Source: an uncultured Candidatus Saccharibacteria bacterium
Lineage (GTDB): Bacteria > Patescibacteriota > Saccharimonadia > Saccharimonadales > Saccharimonadaceae
Direction of reading: 5' to 3'
Assembly (NCBI GenBank): GCA_946415265.1
Contig: CAMKRV010000005.1
Coordinates: forward strand, 1-41,884
Length of the DNA stretch: 41,884 bases
Shown here: positions 18,116 to 27,101 of the stretch, piece after piece
Position numbering within the stretch: position 1 is the first letter of the stretch
Layout: the number at the start of each line of letters is the position of its first letter
The notes under the pieces: model-generated
What the model was told of the DNA's origin: nothing
The model's database searches: none
The model's input: only the letters and a program-made list of their open reading frames with translations
Program-made: the position numbers and the translations under genes

Positions 18116-18817
18116 TTACTCTGCGTTCGTGTAAACATTTGTCACGTCGTCGAGATCATCTATCGCACCCAGTAGTTTCTCTAGTTTTTCGGCCGCTTCA
18201 CCTTCTACTGGCACATAATTATTTGGTACATATTGTAATTCTGCCGAAGTAATCGTTAGTCCTGCATCCGCAAGAGCCGCTCGCACTTTCATTAAGTCCG
18301 AAGCCGCCGTATAAATTACGCTGCCTTCATCTTCTTCCGTTACGTCCTCCGCGCCAGCTTCTAGTGCTACCATCATTGCGTCTTCGCCCTTCTCAGAAAT
18401 TTCAATTACACCCTTCCTGGTAAACTGGAACATCACCGAACCTGGATCCGCCATCCGGCCACCAGATTTATCTAAAGTATGACGCACTTCTGGCATCGTA
18501 CGGTTTTTGTTGTCCGTAGCTACCTCTATAACTATGCCTACCCCACCTGGGCCATATGCCTCATAAACTTCTTCAATTAGCGCCGCCGCTGATTTATCTG
18601 CCGCGCGTGCTATCGCCCGCTCTATATTGGCTTTCGGCATATTTGCGTGCCGCGCCTTTTCTAACACCATCGCGAGTGATGGATTCATTGCCGGGTCAGT
18701 ACCCTGCCTTGCCGCAATCGCAATCTGATTTCCAATTTTCGTAAAAAGCGCCCCACGCTTGGCATCCACCACCGCTTTTTGTCGCTTCGTTGTCGCCCAC
18801 TTACTATGTCCAGACAT
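18116..18817 (-). CDS. yebC: YebC/PmpR-family regulator
   Basis: MSGHSKWATTKRQKAVVDAKRGALFTKIGNQIAIAAR..YEAYGPGGVGIVIEVATDNKNRT. Confidence 0.95.
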   Translation of the reverse strand: MSGHSKWATTKRQKAVVDAKRGALFTKIGNQIAIAARQGTDPAMNPSLAMVLEKARHANMPKANIERAIARAADKSAAALIEEVYEAYGPGGVGIVIEVATDNKNRTMPEVRHTLDKSGGRMADPGSVMFQFTRKGVIEISEKGEDAMMVALEAGAEDVTEEDEGSVIYTAASDLMKVRAALADAGLTITSAELQYVPNNYVPVEGEAAEKLEKLLGAIDDLDDVTNVYTNAE

Positions 18818-18832
18818 ATTTTCTCCAAATCG

Positions 18833-20290
18833 TTAAAATAATTGATAATTCTCTTCCCTTAATTTTACCATTTTTCGCCTAATAAGTCCAATCACGAGCG
18901 GCGCAAATATCACAAGATAAATCCCAAACACCCACTTCTGATACGGCTCTATTTCTATCAAAAAACTTTTCATCCCGCCAAAAAATTCCACCACCATAAT
19001 ATGAAAGTCTAATAATTTTGTCGCCATAAACCCCGCCACTGTCTCCACCAAAGGTACACCCGCCACCACACCAGTCAAAAACACTAGCCCCATCGCATAT
19101 GGCAAAGTCGGTAAAATTAATAAATTCGCAACTACCGAAATTAAAGACACCATACCGTAATAATACAAAATTATCGGCAACGTCATTAGTGTCGCCGCTA
19201 GCGTAGTAATTACCACCTCCGCCACAAACCCCGGCTTTTTCTCACCATAAAAAAATTTTGTCAGTCGTGGCCCCAATATCATAATCCCCGCAAAACTCGC
19301 AAAAGATAATAGCCACCCCAAATTAATAATAAACATCGGGTTCACTAACAATGTCCCCGCTGCCACTATCAAGATTATCCGCCACGGTGCAAATTTCCGC
19401 CCCACATACCAGGCAAATAGCGTTAATATCGTCATCACCCCAGCCCGCATAATAGACGGTGTCCACCCTACCATCGCCATAAAAAACACCACGAATATCA
19501 CAGAAAATAGTAACCCCGCAAACCGCGATAACTTTCCAAAAATCTTTCTCGCAATCTCTATCAAAATTGATAAATGCGCTCCGCTCGCCACTACTATATG
19601 TACCAGCCCTACCGTCCGCAAGTTTTCATCTAAATCATCCGGTAGCCCCGCTTTCATGCCTAGTAGATACGATAGCCCCAATTTTACTTGCGGCTCTGGT
19701 ACCAGCCTTGCCACTCGCTCCGCAAACCAATTCCTTATGCCCAGTACCCAGTCACCCGGATCTGGTTTTATAATCTTTTCTATGCTTGGCTTATACATAT
19801 ACCCCGCGTACGTACCAAATCCCTCTGTCAGCTTGCCCTTTAGTACCACATTGTCGCCCCGCGCCAAATCCTCATTTCTATATTCCGATACATACAAATT
19901 CCCACTCACCGCCACACCCTCCTCGCCAAATTTCAAATCTGTCAATTTTATTTTTGTACCACCTTCATCCGTTTCCGGATCCCCATCTATCCTTCCACTC
20001 ACCATCATTGTTTGATTATGAAACTGCCGAATATAATCTTCCCCATTTAATTCTTGTGAGCTTCGGTAAAACGCCAAAATCATCCCCGCCACCACCGCCG
20101 CTATTAACCAAAAAGTCTTCGGCCAAAAATATCCTATCACCATTATCCCCACTGCCACCCATATCCAAAGTTGCACCACAAAAAAGCTAATCCTAAACAC
20201 CAGCGCTAGTACCGTACCCATCACCACACCCACGCACATCGCCACCACCAGCCACGATTGGTGTATGTTCTTCGTGCAAAATCTTAGCAT
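18833..20290 (-). CDS. comEC: ComEC/Rec2-type competence membrane protein, no C-terminal metallo-beta-lactamase domain
   Basis: DDLDENLRTVGLVHIVVASGAHLSILIEIARK..GWTPSIMRAGVMTILTLFAWYVGR..; 485 aa. Confidence 0.88.
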   Translation of the reverse strand: MLRFCTKNIHQSWLVVAMCVGVVMGTVLALVFRISFFVVQLWIWVAVGIMVIGYFWPKTFWLIAAVVAGMILAFYRSSQELNGEDYIRQFHNQTMMVSGRIDGDPETDEGGTKIKLTDLKFGEEGVAVSGNLYVSEYRNEDLARGDNVVLKGKLTEGFGTYAGYMYKPSIEKIIKPDPGDWVLGIRNWFAERVARLVPEPQVKLGLSYLLGMKAGLPDDLDENLRTVGLVHIVVASGAHLSILIEIARKIFGKLSRFAGLLFSVIFVVFFMAMVGWTPSIMRAGVMTILTLFAWYVGRKFAPWRIILIVAAGTLLVNPMFIINLGWLLSFASFAGIMILGPRLTKFFYGEKKPGFVAEVVITTLAATLMTLPIILYYYGMVSLISVVANLLILPTLPYAMGLVFLTGVVAGVPLVETVAGFMATKLLDFHIMVVEFFGGMKSFLIEIEPYQKWVFGIYLVIFAPLVIGLIRRKMVKLREENYQLF

Positions 20291-20404
20291 ACGCTTTACC
20301 TACCACACCCCTAGTGTAATTTCAACCCCCACCCACACGCTTACGCTTAACCTCACGCCGCCTACGCTTTTTTGGTATCTTAAATTATGGTATAATTTAT
20401 TCAC

Positions 20405-20481
<77 letters not shown>

Positions 20482-20485
20482 AAAA

Positions 20486-20520
20486 CCAAAAATATAACTT
20501 GTTGTATTTTTAAGTTTTGG
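20486..20520 (+). terminator. Stem-loop after tRNA-Arg(CCG), possible terminator
   Basis: CCAAAAATATA..TGTATTTTTAAGTTTTGG. Confidence 0.4.
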
Positions 20521-20565
20521 ATACCGCCCGACTAGAGCCCTCATCGTACCGGGTATGCCACACAA

Positions 20566-20642
20566 GCACTCGTAGCTCAGCTGGATAGAGCGTTTGGCTT
20601 CGAACCAAAAGGTCGCACGTTCGAATCGTGTCGAGTGTACCA
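20566..20642 (+). tRNA. tRNA-Arg(TCG), CCA encoded
   Basis: GCACTCG acceptor, TTTGG-CTTCGAA-CCAAA anticodon arm, TTCGAAT T loop, CGAGTGT-A-CCA. Confidence 0.93.
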
Positions 20643-20709
20643 AATATCACATTCGTTGGTTCGCACCGAGCGCAGCGAGGTTCTTCATCCCTCCAAGTGT
20701 ACCAAATAT
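20634..20709 (+). repeat. 14-bp direct repeat starting in the tRNA-Arg(TCG) 3' end
   Basis: AGTGTACCAAATAT at 20634-20647 and 20696-20709. Confidence 0.8.
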
Positions 20710-20768
20710 TTCGTAAACTCATTATATTCCTTTGCCTTTCATATACTATAATAAAAAAGTTTTAGCAA

Positions 20769-21593
20769 ATGAAGAAAAAACATACCAAAAAGCTAGATTA
20801 CGACAAAACCATCAAAAAAGTAGAAAGCATCTCAAACAAAGTTGACGTAATCATGCGCAATAGATTAATCATCGCTTTCTTTCTTATAGTAGATGGCATT
20901 ACCTTCATGCTAAATCCAGAAACCACCCTGCCAGAAATGGCCAGAAATATCATCTTAATTATCCTCTTGGCTGCCGCCTCAATACTCATCACAAATCTTG
21001 CCGCCAAAACCAAAGACAAGAAAACAATCGCCATATCCCTAGCCATCATCGCGGCAGGCATATTTTTCTACTTCTATCCAGATCTTATCGCCGCCTACAT
21101 GCAACTCCTATTATCCCTGTTCATCATATACGACGGCATCACCAACATAGCAAACATTCTCCATCTAAACGACAAATTATCAAAATACACCAAGGCCATC
21201 TCAAGAAAATACAATAATCTCATCCACCGCAAAGTAAAAGACGAGAAAAAGAAACAACAACAACAAGAAAAATTCAAAGACATCGACAACAATATCAACG
21301 AGAATCTGGAACAACAAAAAGAAAAGCTCATCACCCCACTCCAGAATATGGTAAATAAAGCCAACAAATCTTCAGCTCTATACATCATTGCAAACATAAC
21401 ATCCATTACTTTCGGGATAATACTCCTTGTCTACCCAGATGTTTCCATGATGATATGGGGCCTCATATTCTTATATACAGGCCTATCCAACTTCTTTATT
21501 GCCGCCAAAACAATAGATCTCGTAACAAAAATCAAGCAAAAGAAATTCAAAGAAATCCTATTTAATACCGATAGCAAACAAGATCACAAATAA
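20769..21593 (+). CDS. HdeD/DUF308-like membrane protein with charged linker
   Basis: Two blocks of hydrophobic segments (FFYFYPDLIAAYMQLLLSLFIIYDGITNI; FGIILLVYPDVSMMIWGLIFLYTGLSNFF) separated by KDEKKKQQQQEKFKDID linker. Confidence 0.65.
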   Translation: MKKKHTKKLDYDKTIKKVESISNKVDVIMRNRLIIAFFLIVDGITFMLNPETTLPEMARNIILIILLAAASILITNLAAKTKDKKTIAISLAIIAAGIFFYFYPDLIAAYMQLLLSLFIIYDGITNIANILHLNDKLSKYTKAISRKYNNLIHRKVKDEKKKQQQQEKFKDIDNNINENLEQQKEKLITPLQNMVNKANKSSALYIIANITSITFGIILLVYPDVSMMIWGLIFLYTGLSNFFIAAKTIDLVTKIKQKKFKEILFNTDSKQDHK

Positions 21594-21683
21594 ATCAAAT
21601 GACATTACGCACCGGTTTTCCCGCCACGCCTCCCCTCTTCGGGGTATACCAAATTACAAATCTATGATATAATATGTACAAGT

Positions 21684-21760
21684 GGTACCGTAGCTCAGCT
21701 GGTTAGAGCGTGGGACTCATAAGCCCAAGGTCACTGGTTCAAGCCCAGTCGGTACTACCA
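21684..21760 (+). tRNA. tRNA with CAT anticodon (Met elongator or Ile2), CCA encoded
   Basis: GGTACCG/CGGTACT acceptor, loop CTCATAA, ACTGG-TTCAAGC-CCAGT T arm, A-CCA; TATAAT at 21668. Confidence 0.9.
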
Positions 21761-21770
21761 GATTACGAAT

Positions 21771-21799
21771 AAAAAGAATAAGCTTACTTATTCTTTTTT
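21771..21799 (+). terminator. Intrinsic terminator of the CAT tRNA
   Basis: AAAGAATAAG-CTTA-CTTATTCTTT with U run. Confidence 0.8.
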
Positions 21800-21866
21800 G
21801 AATAATCGCAGTAGCACCAAGCTTTAAACGCATAACGCTCAAAACTCTACTACCACAACCATAACC

Positions 21867-21947
21867 TTGACAATTTAGCATAAGTATGATACAATACAAT
21901 TACTGGTAAACTCCCGCTTGGTTTCTGGTGGCTCTTGCCACTTTTTT
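21867..21947 (+). ncRNA. Candidate ~45-nt transcript with consensus promoter and terminator
   Basis: TTGACA (21867)-N17-TACAAT (21890); terminator GTGGC-TCTT-GCCAC-TTTTTT (21928-21947). Confidence 0.55.
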
Positions 21948-21983
21948 GTTGCTTATAAAATGGCATTTATGGTACAATAAAAA

Positions 21984-22204
21984 TGCAACAATTAAATTTA
22001 TTTATCGCAATGCGCCAATATTTTTATATTGAGTATGTCAACAAAACGATAAACGGCACCGTAAGGAAATCCGACGTTTTGTTGGCCTATGCTAATAAAT
22101 AAGTTTGATTGTTGCACCCTTGCGGTGCCATTTTTGTTAATCCCCATTAATATAGTGGCACCACATGGGGGAGTTAGTAAAGCTAATTATAAGTGAGGTA
22201 AAAG
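21984..22204 (+). ncRNA. Structured 5' leader RNA, copy 2
   Basis: TACAAT at 21973; P1 TGCAACAATTAAATTTATTTAT / ATAAATAAGTTTGATTGTTGCA (22095-22116); CAACAAAACG/CGTTTTGTTG; GGCACCGTAAGGAAATCC; GGTGCCA/TGGCACC. Confidence 0.75.
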
Positions 22205-23764
22205 ATGGGCCACAAAGTAAAACAATCCTTAATGAGTAGTAGAATAGATTTCTTCTACTATGCTTTCCGTAATATATTGTTAGTTTCTGTTCCTCTTCTT
22301 GTGGTTTGTACTCTTATTCTTGGCCTTAGTGTTTCTCGCTCATCTGCGCGTATATCATCTAGTGATAATTTAGCTATTTCTGTTCCTAGTTCTTGTACTT
22401 TATCTAGTTCTGTAGATGAAGTTCATAGTGCTAGTATTATCAATGGTACTTATAGATCTAATATAGGAACCACTACACTATCTACCTTTTGTAATGATAA
22501 GAATGGTTATAGTGTTTATGCTATTGGTGATAGTTTTAATAGTGAAGGTAATAATACATTAGTTGGTAGTAATGGCAGTAATATAAGTAGTGGCACAGCT
22601 ACTTCAGGTGATACTTCTAACTGGGCTATGAAACTAGCTTTAAAAGCAGGTGATACTTCTACTACTCCACCTACTATCATTTCTCCATTCACTAATTATT
22701 CTACAGTACCTACTACTTGGACTAAAGTAGCTACTATACCATCTGGTACTACAGACATGGAAAAAGGATCATCCTTTACTACTACTTATACTACATATAT
22801 CTCTCCTACTCAAGCTGCAGGTACATACTTAGGGCAAGTCAAGTATCTACTTACTCATCCTTCAGCAGCAACTCCTACCAGTGCCTATATTATGCAGGAA
22901 GTAGCAAATTGGGAAGATGATTTATCTAGTCCTGGTGACAGTGTACAAGCTATAGATATTAGAGACGGCAAAGCATATTGGGTTACCAGGTTGGCAGATG
23001 GGCATATTTGGATGACACAGAACTTGGATTTTGATATAGACACCGCCAAAACTTATACTCATAACGATACGGACCTAGGCTGGGATCCAAATAGTTTTGA
23101 TAGTAATGCTACATGGAAACCAGATACCACTAATGGTAAATATAACCTACCAGTAAACGGTACTTCTGTTCCTGATTGGTCTAATCAAAATAACTATCCA
23201 TATTCTGCAGATCCAGGTGATGTATATTACTATACGTCTAATTCTGAAGCAAATGATATAAAATACAATTCACTATCTGAGTGTATAGCAGCAAATCATA
23301 CAGAAAAAGATTGTAAACGTTATCATGCTGGTAATTACTATAACTGGACTGCTGCTATAGCATCTAATAATTCTAGTAGTCTTACTACGCAGTACACTAA
23401 TGCTCCTAACTCTATCTGCCCAGCTGGCTGGCGATTGCCTATAGCTACTAATGCTGACCAATCCATTTATGAGTTTGGAGAAATGCTATATAGGCAAGGA
23501 ATAATAGGGAGTTCAGTGGATTATAAGTATACTACTAATGGGTTTAATAATATTCGTAAGGCTCCTTTATACTTAACTCGAGGGGGTTTTATAGATGGTA
23601 GTTCAATTATAAATAGTGGTTCCTATGGATCTTTACATGCAAGAACGACATATAATAATTCTGATTCTTATGGACTTATTTATGTCAAAACCGTCATCAG
23701 CATGCATAATTCATGGGATTTCTCTAAATCTTATGGAAAATTTATTCGCTGCCTGGCACAGTAA
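22205..23764 (+). CDS. FISUMP-domain secreted surface protein
   Basis: MGHKVKQSLMSSRIDFFYYAFRNILLVSVPLL; YWVTRLADGHIWMTQNLDFDI; NSICPAGWRLPI; KFIRCLAQ. Confidence 0.85.
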   Translation: MGHKVKQSLMSSRIDFFYYAFRNILLVSVPLLVVCTLILGLSVSRSSARISSSDNLAISVPSSCTLSSSVDEVHSASIINGTYRSNIGTTTLSTFCNDKNGYSVYAIGDSFNSEGNNTLVGSNGSNISSGTATSGDTSNWAMKLALKAGDTSTTPPTIISPFTNYSTVPTTWTKVATIPSGTTDMEKGSSFTTTYTTYISPTQAAGTYLGQVKYLLTHPSAATPTSAYIMQEVANWEDDLSSPGDSVQAIDIRDGKAYWVTRLADGHIWMTQNLDFDIDTAKTYTHNDTDLGWDPNSFDSNATWKPDTTNGKYNLPVNGTSVPDWSNQNNYPYSADPGDVYYYTSNSEANDIKYNSLSECIAANHTEKDCKRYHAGNYYNWTAAIASNNSSSLTTQYTNAPNSICPAGWRLPIATNADQSIYEFGEMLYRQGIIGSSVDYKYTTNGFNNIRKAPLYLTRGGFIDGSSIINSGSYGSLHARTTYNNSDSYGLIYVKTVISMHNSWDFSKSYGKFIRCLAQ

Positions 23765-23797
23765 CGTCCACCTGACAACCGAAACCTAAGTTCCCTA

Positions 23798-23976
23798 AAT
23801 CTCAAAACCAACTTTTTGTTTGCATAAAGCAAGCCCGAGAAAATTTTTCTAAATTTTAGAAAAATCGACGAGCGAACCCTCATCCGGCGTGAGACGAGCG
23901 ATTTTTCGTTAAAAAATTTAGAAAAATTCTTCCCGGCGCGCAGTGTAGGCGCAAACAAGAAGTTGGTTTTGAGATT
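23798..23976. repeat. ~180-bp palindromic element
   Basis: AATCTCAAAACCAACTTTTTGTTTGC (23798-23823) and GCAAACAAGAAGTTGGTTTTGAGATT (23951-23976), 25/26 complementary; inner A/T-rich and CTCATCCGGCGTGAG hairpins. Confidence 0.9.
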
Positions 23977-24142
23977 ACCGGATTTTTGTATGCAACGAAA
24001 CCGCTATAAAATATAGTTTAGAAGCTTATTGTAAAAACAAGCTCTGAAAGGGTTAGATTTGAGTTTACCCATTTACAGCGTAGACACAAATAAAACTCAG
24101 TTTTGAAATTAAAATACTTCCGAAAAATGGTATAATACCTTT

Positions 24143-24532
24143 ATGGACACAAAAAAAGGCTTTACCGTATTAGAAATCATCATCGTGGCCATATTCGCTA
24201 CGCTAGCACTCGTCCTTTTCTTCGTGCAAAAATCCAACATCGATGCCATGCAACGCGACGAAGACCGCAAGACCGCCATCAATGCTATGTATTACGCCCT
24301 AGAAGAAAGCTTTTACAAAGACCACGGCTATTACCCAGAATTCATTTCCGAGGAGAACATCAAAGTAATAGACCCAGCCCTCTGGACCGATCCACTCGGC
24401 TTCAACCTCGGTGATTCCCTCAGCTCTTATTCTTACACGCCAGCCAATTGTAATGAAGGCAAATGTAAAGAATACATCCTCAAAGCCGACCTAGAAAAAG
24501 AAGACGATTACATCAAATCCAACCGCAACTAA
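24143..24532 (+). CDS. Type IV pilin-like prepilin
   Basis: MDTKKGFTVLEIIIVAIFATLALVLFF class III signal; TATAAT 6 nt before ATG. Confidence 0.8.
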   Translation: MDTKKGFTVLEIIIVAIFATLALVLFFVQKSNIDAMQRDEDRKTAINAMYYALEESFYKDHGYYPEFISEENIKVIDPALWTDPLGFNLGDSLSSYSYTPANCNEGKCKEYILKADLEKEDDYIKSNRN

Positions 24533-24536
24533 TTAA

Positions 24537-25124
24537 TTATTCTTCTGTCTCTTTCTTTTTGCGACCACGCTTTTTAGCGTTAGAAATTAGATCTGTTACT
24601 TCTTTTAACTGTTCACCCGTAATATCCGAATACTTAAAAGTATAAGTTGTTTCATCGCCCACCGTAGACAATCGCAGCGTTCCGTAATGGAACAAACTTT
24701 GCAACAAATTCTCTTGCCTAAAGCTCGCGTCCTCCACCGAACTCAAATCAATAATATTTACCGAATTCACCACCGGCGAAGTCATCACCATCTGAATCAC
24801 CCGCCTATTCGTGATAAATAGCTTATTTCCTCGATGCACCGTCAGCGATATTAAACCAATAATTATCGCCGCCGCAAGTAGCGCCGCCAAAATAATAAAC
24901 AAGAAATTTCGCCCCATTTCATCTATCATGGATTGCCCCATTAACACCAATAAAAACGCCAGTAATACCACAGCTAGTCCAAGACCTACTCCACCGAATA
25001 TCAGAAAAAGACAAATCTTCGCTCGTTTAAAAGCAAATTCTACATACTCATCATCTTCTAGGCGAAGGCCCGGAAAATCTTTTTTACTCCGCTCGTGGCG
25101 AATTTTAGCTAGACTTTCGTCCAT
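24537..25124 (-). CDS. Membrane protein with bacterial PH-like domain
   Basis: Two TM segments followed by FITNRRVIQMVMTSPVVNSVNIIDLSSVEDASFRQ. Confidence 0.65.
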   Translation of the reverse strand: MDESLAKIRHERSKKDFPGLRLEDDEYVEFAFKRAKICLFLIFGGVGLGLAVVLLAFLLVLMGQSMIDEMGRNFLFIILAALLAAAIIIGLISLTVHRGNKLFITNRRVIQMVMTSPVVNSVNIIDLSSVEDASFRQENLLQSLFHYGTLRLSTVGDETTYTFKYSDITGEQLKEVTDLISNAKKRGRKKKETEE

Positions 25125-25169
25125 AATAGATTACTCCTTTTTAGGGTATCAAAAACCCACTTACTTACA

Positions 25170-26189
25170 TTATAGCACATTTTTCTCATTTTGTAAATGC
25201 CTCTTCCCCTTCTCTGTCACCATCCTCCCCCGTGGCGTACGCGCCAGCAAGCCTAATTGCAAAAGATACGGTTCGTAATAATCCTCTATCGTAGCTGCCT
25301 CATCACCGGTGAGCGCCGCAATAGTAGTAAGCCCCACTGGTTTGTCACCATAATTTTCATACATCAGCTTTAACATATTTCTATCCGCCGGATCTAGACC
25401 TAGATAATCTATTTCCATTAATTTAAGTGCATCCGTAGCTATCGCTGTATCTATAATTCCATCACCATTTACGTCCGCATAGTCCCGCACCCGCTTAAAA
25501 ATCCGGTTCGCAATGCGCGGCGTCAAGCGTGAACGTGTAGCCAAAAGCTCCGTAGCCTCCGGGGCTATCTTCGTTTTTAGTATCCCTGCCGTACGGTTAA
25601 TAATCTGCTCTATTTCTGGCTCTTTATAATACTCCAGCCGATGAATTATGCCAAACCTATCTCTCAGCGGCCCCGCAAGCGACCCCGTACGCGTGGTAGC
25701 GCCTATCACCGTAAAATGTGGCAAATCTAGCCGTACGCTCCGCGCCGCCGGCCCCTTGCCTATCACAATGTCCAGCTTATAATCTTCCATCGCAGAATAT
25801 AGCACCTCCTCCACCGCCCGCCGCAAACGATGGATTTCATCTATAAAAAGCACGTCACCATCTTTTAGATTGGTAAGAATAGATGCAAGGTCCCCCGCTC
25901 GCTCTATCGCCGGACCGCTCGTTACGCGTAGTGACGCGCCTAGTTCGTGCGCTATTACACCGGCCATTGTAGTCTTTCCTAGCCCCGGTGGACCATACAA
26001 AAGCACGTGGTCCAAAGTAGAACCATCACTCCGCTTCTTCACCGCCTCTATTGCTAGCTTAATATTATTCTTTAAATGCTCCTGCCCAATATATTCCTTA
26101 AAACTTGTAGGGCGAAGTGAAATCTCAATCTTTTCTTCTTCTGAATTACTTTCCGCCAGCGTCGGCTCCACTAACCTCTCTATTGCCAT
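25170..26189 (-). CDS. ruvB: Holliday junction branch migration helicase RuvB
   Basis: [81 protein letters not shown] 6 nt before ATG. Confidence 0.97.
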   Translation of the reverse strand: MAIERLVEPTLAESNSEEEKIEISLRPTSFKEYIGQEHLKNNIKLAIEAVKKRSDGSTLDHVLLYGPPGLGKTTMAGVIAHELGASLRVTSGPAIERAGDLASILTNLKDGDVLFIDEIHRLRRAVEEVLYSAMEDYKLDIVIGKGPAARSVRLDLPHFTVIGATTRTGSLAGPLRDRFGIIHRLEYYKEPEIEQIINRTAGILKTKIAPEATELLATRSRLTPRIANRIFKRVRDYADVNGDGIIDTAIATDALKLMEIDYLGLDPADRNMLKLMYENYGDKPVGLTTIAALTGDEAATIEDYYEPYLLQLGLLARTPRGRMVTEKGKRHLQNEKNVL

Positions 26190-26240
26190 ACCCCCATTAT
26201 ACCAGATAACTTCCCTTGTTGCATTTTTTCCAGATTTTGC

Positions 26241-26316
26241 TATAATTAAATTGTACCAACTAGGTACATTTTCGGGGATACCCGCCCGTCCTAATGTAAA
26301 TTAGGACTTATTTTTT
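26241..26316 (+). ncRNA. Candidate ~64-nt three-hairpin small RNA
   Basis: TATAAT 26241; hairpins GTACC-AACTA-GGTAC, CGGG-GATA-CCCG, GTCCTAAT-GTAA-ATTAGGAC followed by TTATTTTTT. Confidence 0.6.
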
Positions 26317-26714
26317 GACTTAAAAAGGTTACGAAGTCCTGCCAATACCTTTTCCAAATCAGATTCCGGCACTTCACCCATTTTATAGTGCAACCTATAT
26401 ACACTTATATTTTCTACCTGTGCTACCACTGCATATTCATTTTTCTTTCTAAACATAAACTTTACATACCAATTTCCAATATGTTTTTTAGATGTTAGTG
26501 GTACACCCACAAAATTAAATCTACTAAGTTTATTCACTATTAACACAGGCCTTAGAAAATCTTCACCTTTACCGCAAATCTCACTACCCACATTCTCGCC
26601 AATTTTGCACCACCATATCTCACCCTCCTTAATAGTTCTTAGAGATTTTTGAAAATGAATTTTCTCCTTTATTTCCATCCACCCTTTAAAGTTTTTCTTA
26701 CTGTTTTTATTCAT
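26301..26714 (-). CDS. PemK/MazF-like toxin-family protein
   Basis: IKEGEIWWCKIGENVGSEICGKGEDFLRPVLIVNKLSRFNFVGVPLTSK. Confidence 0.75.
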   Translation of the reverse strand: MNKNSKKNFKGWMEIKEKIHFQKSLRTIKEGEIWWCKIGENVGSEICGKGEDFLRPVLIVNKLSRFNFVGVPLTSKKHIGNWYVKFMFRKKNEYAVVAQVENISVYRLHYKMGEVPESDLEKVLAGLRNLFKSKNKS

Positions 26715-26732
26715 AAAACTCCTTTAAATTAG

Positions 26733-26755
26733 AATTCGCCCACCGGTAGCGAATT
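26733..26755. promoter_or_regulatory. Inverted repeat between the MazF-like gene's -10 and SD
   Basis: AATTCGC-N9-GCGAATT; minus strand TATAAT overlaps its outer edge, SD GGAG follows. Confidence 0.5.
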
Positions 26756-26889
26756 ATAGGCATAGAGTGATAAAAATTTCAACCCCTGAGGTACACTTAC
26801 GCTTTTGCGGGAATGCGTTTGCGCTTTTTTCAAAAATGCTTGCGGCAAAAATCTTCCGCACAAACCCGAATAATATGGTATGATTAAAG

Positions 26890-27101
26890 TGCAAACATTC
26901 AGTAATATTAAAAAATGCGTCAAACATTTTTTAGGTAAATTATCCAACCGCAGAATTGGCATCGTAAGGTGTCCACGGTTGGGTATTTGACGCAATTGCT
27001 GGATGTTTGCACCCTTGCGGTGCCATTTTTGTATACGCCTTTTCATATACTACAAAGATGGCACCGCATCCTAAGTGAAAACTTTAAGTGAGGTATATAG
27101 G
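26890..27101 (+). ncRNA. Structured 5' leader RNA, copy 3
   Basis: P1 TGCAAACATTCAGTAAT/ATTGCTGGATGTTTGCA; P2 TGCGTCAAA/TTTGACGCA; P3 CCAACCG/CGGTTGG; GGCATCGTAAGGTGTCC; CGGTGCCAT/ATGGCACCG; CCGCATCCTA/TAGGATGCGG over the start codon. Confidence 0.78.

Noticed and set aside
21600-21660. CCCCTCTTCGGGGTATACCA before the CAT tRNA as another tRNA 3' remnant
   Set aside because: The GGGGTATACCA similarity is short and could be a simple CCCC/GGGG hairpin; insufficient to claim.
26729-27046. ORF 26729..27046 (-) as an antitoxin for the MazF-like gene
   Set aside because: It is antisense to leader copy 3, with no antitoxin-like fold or RBS; conserved leader structure explains the sequence better.
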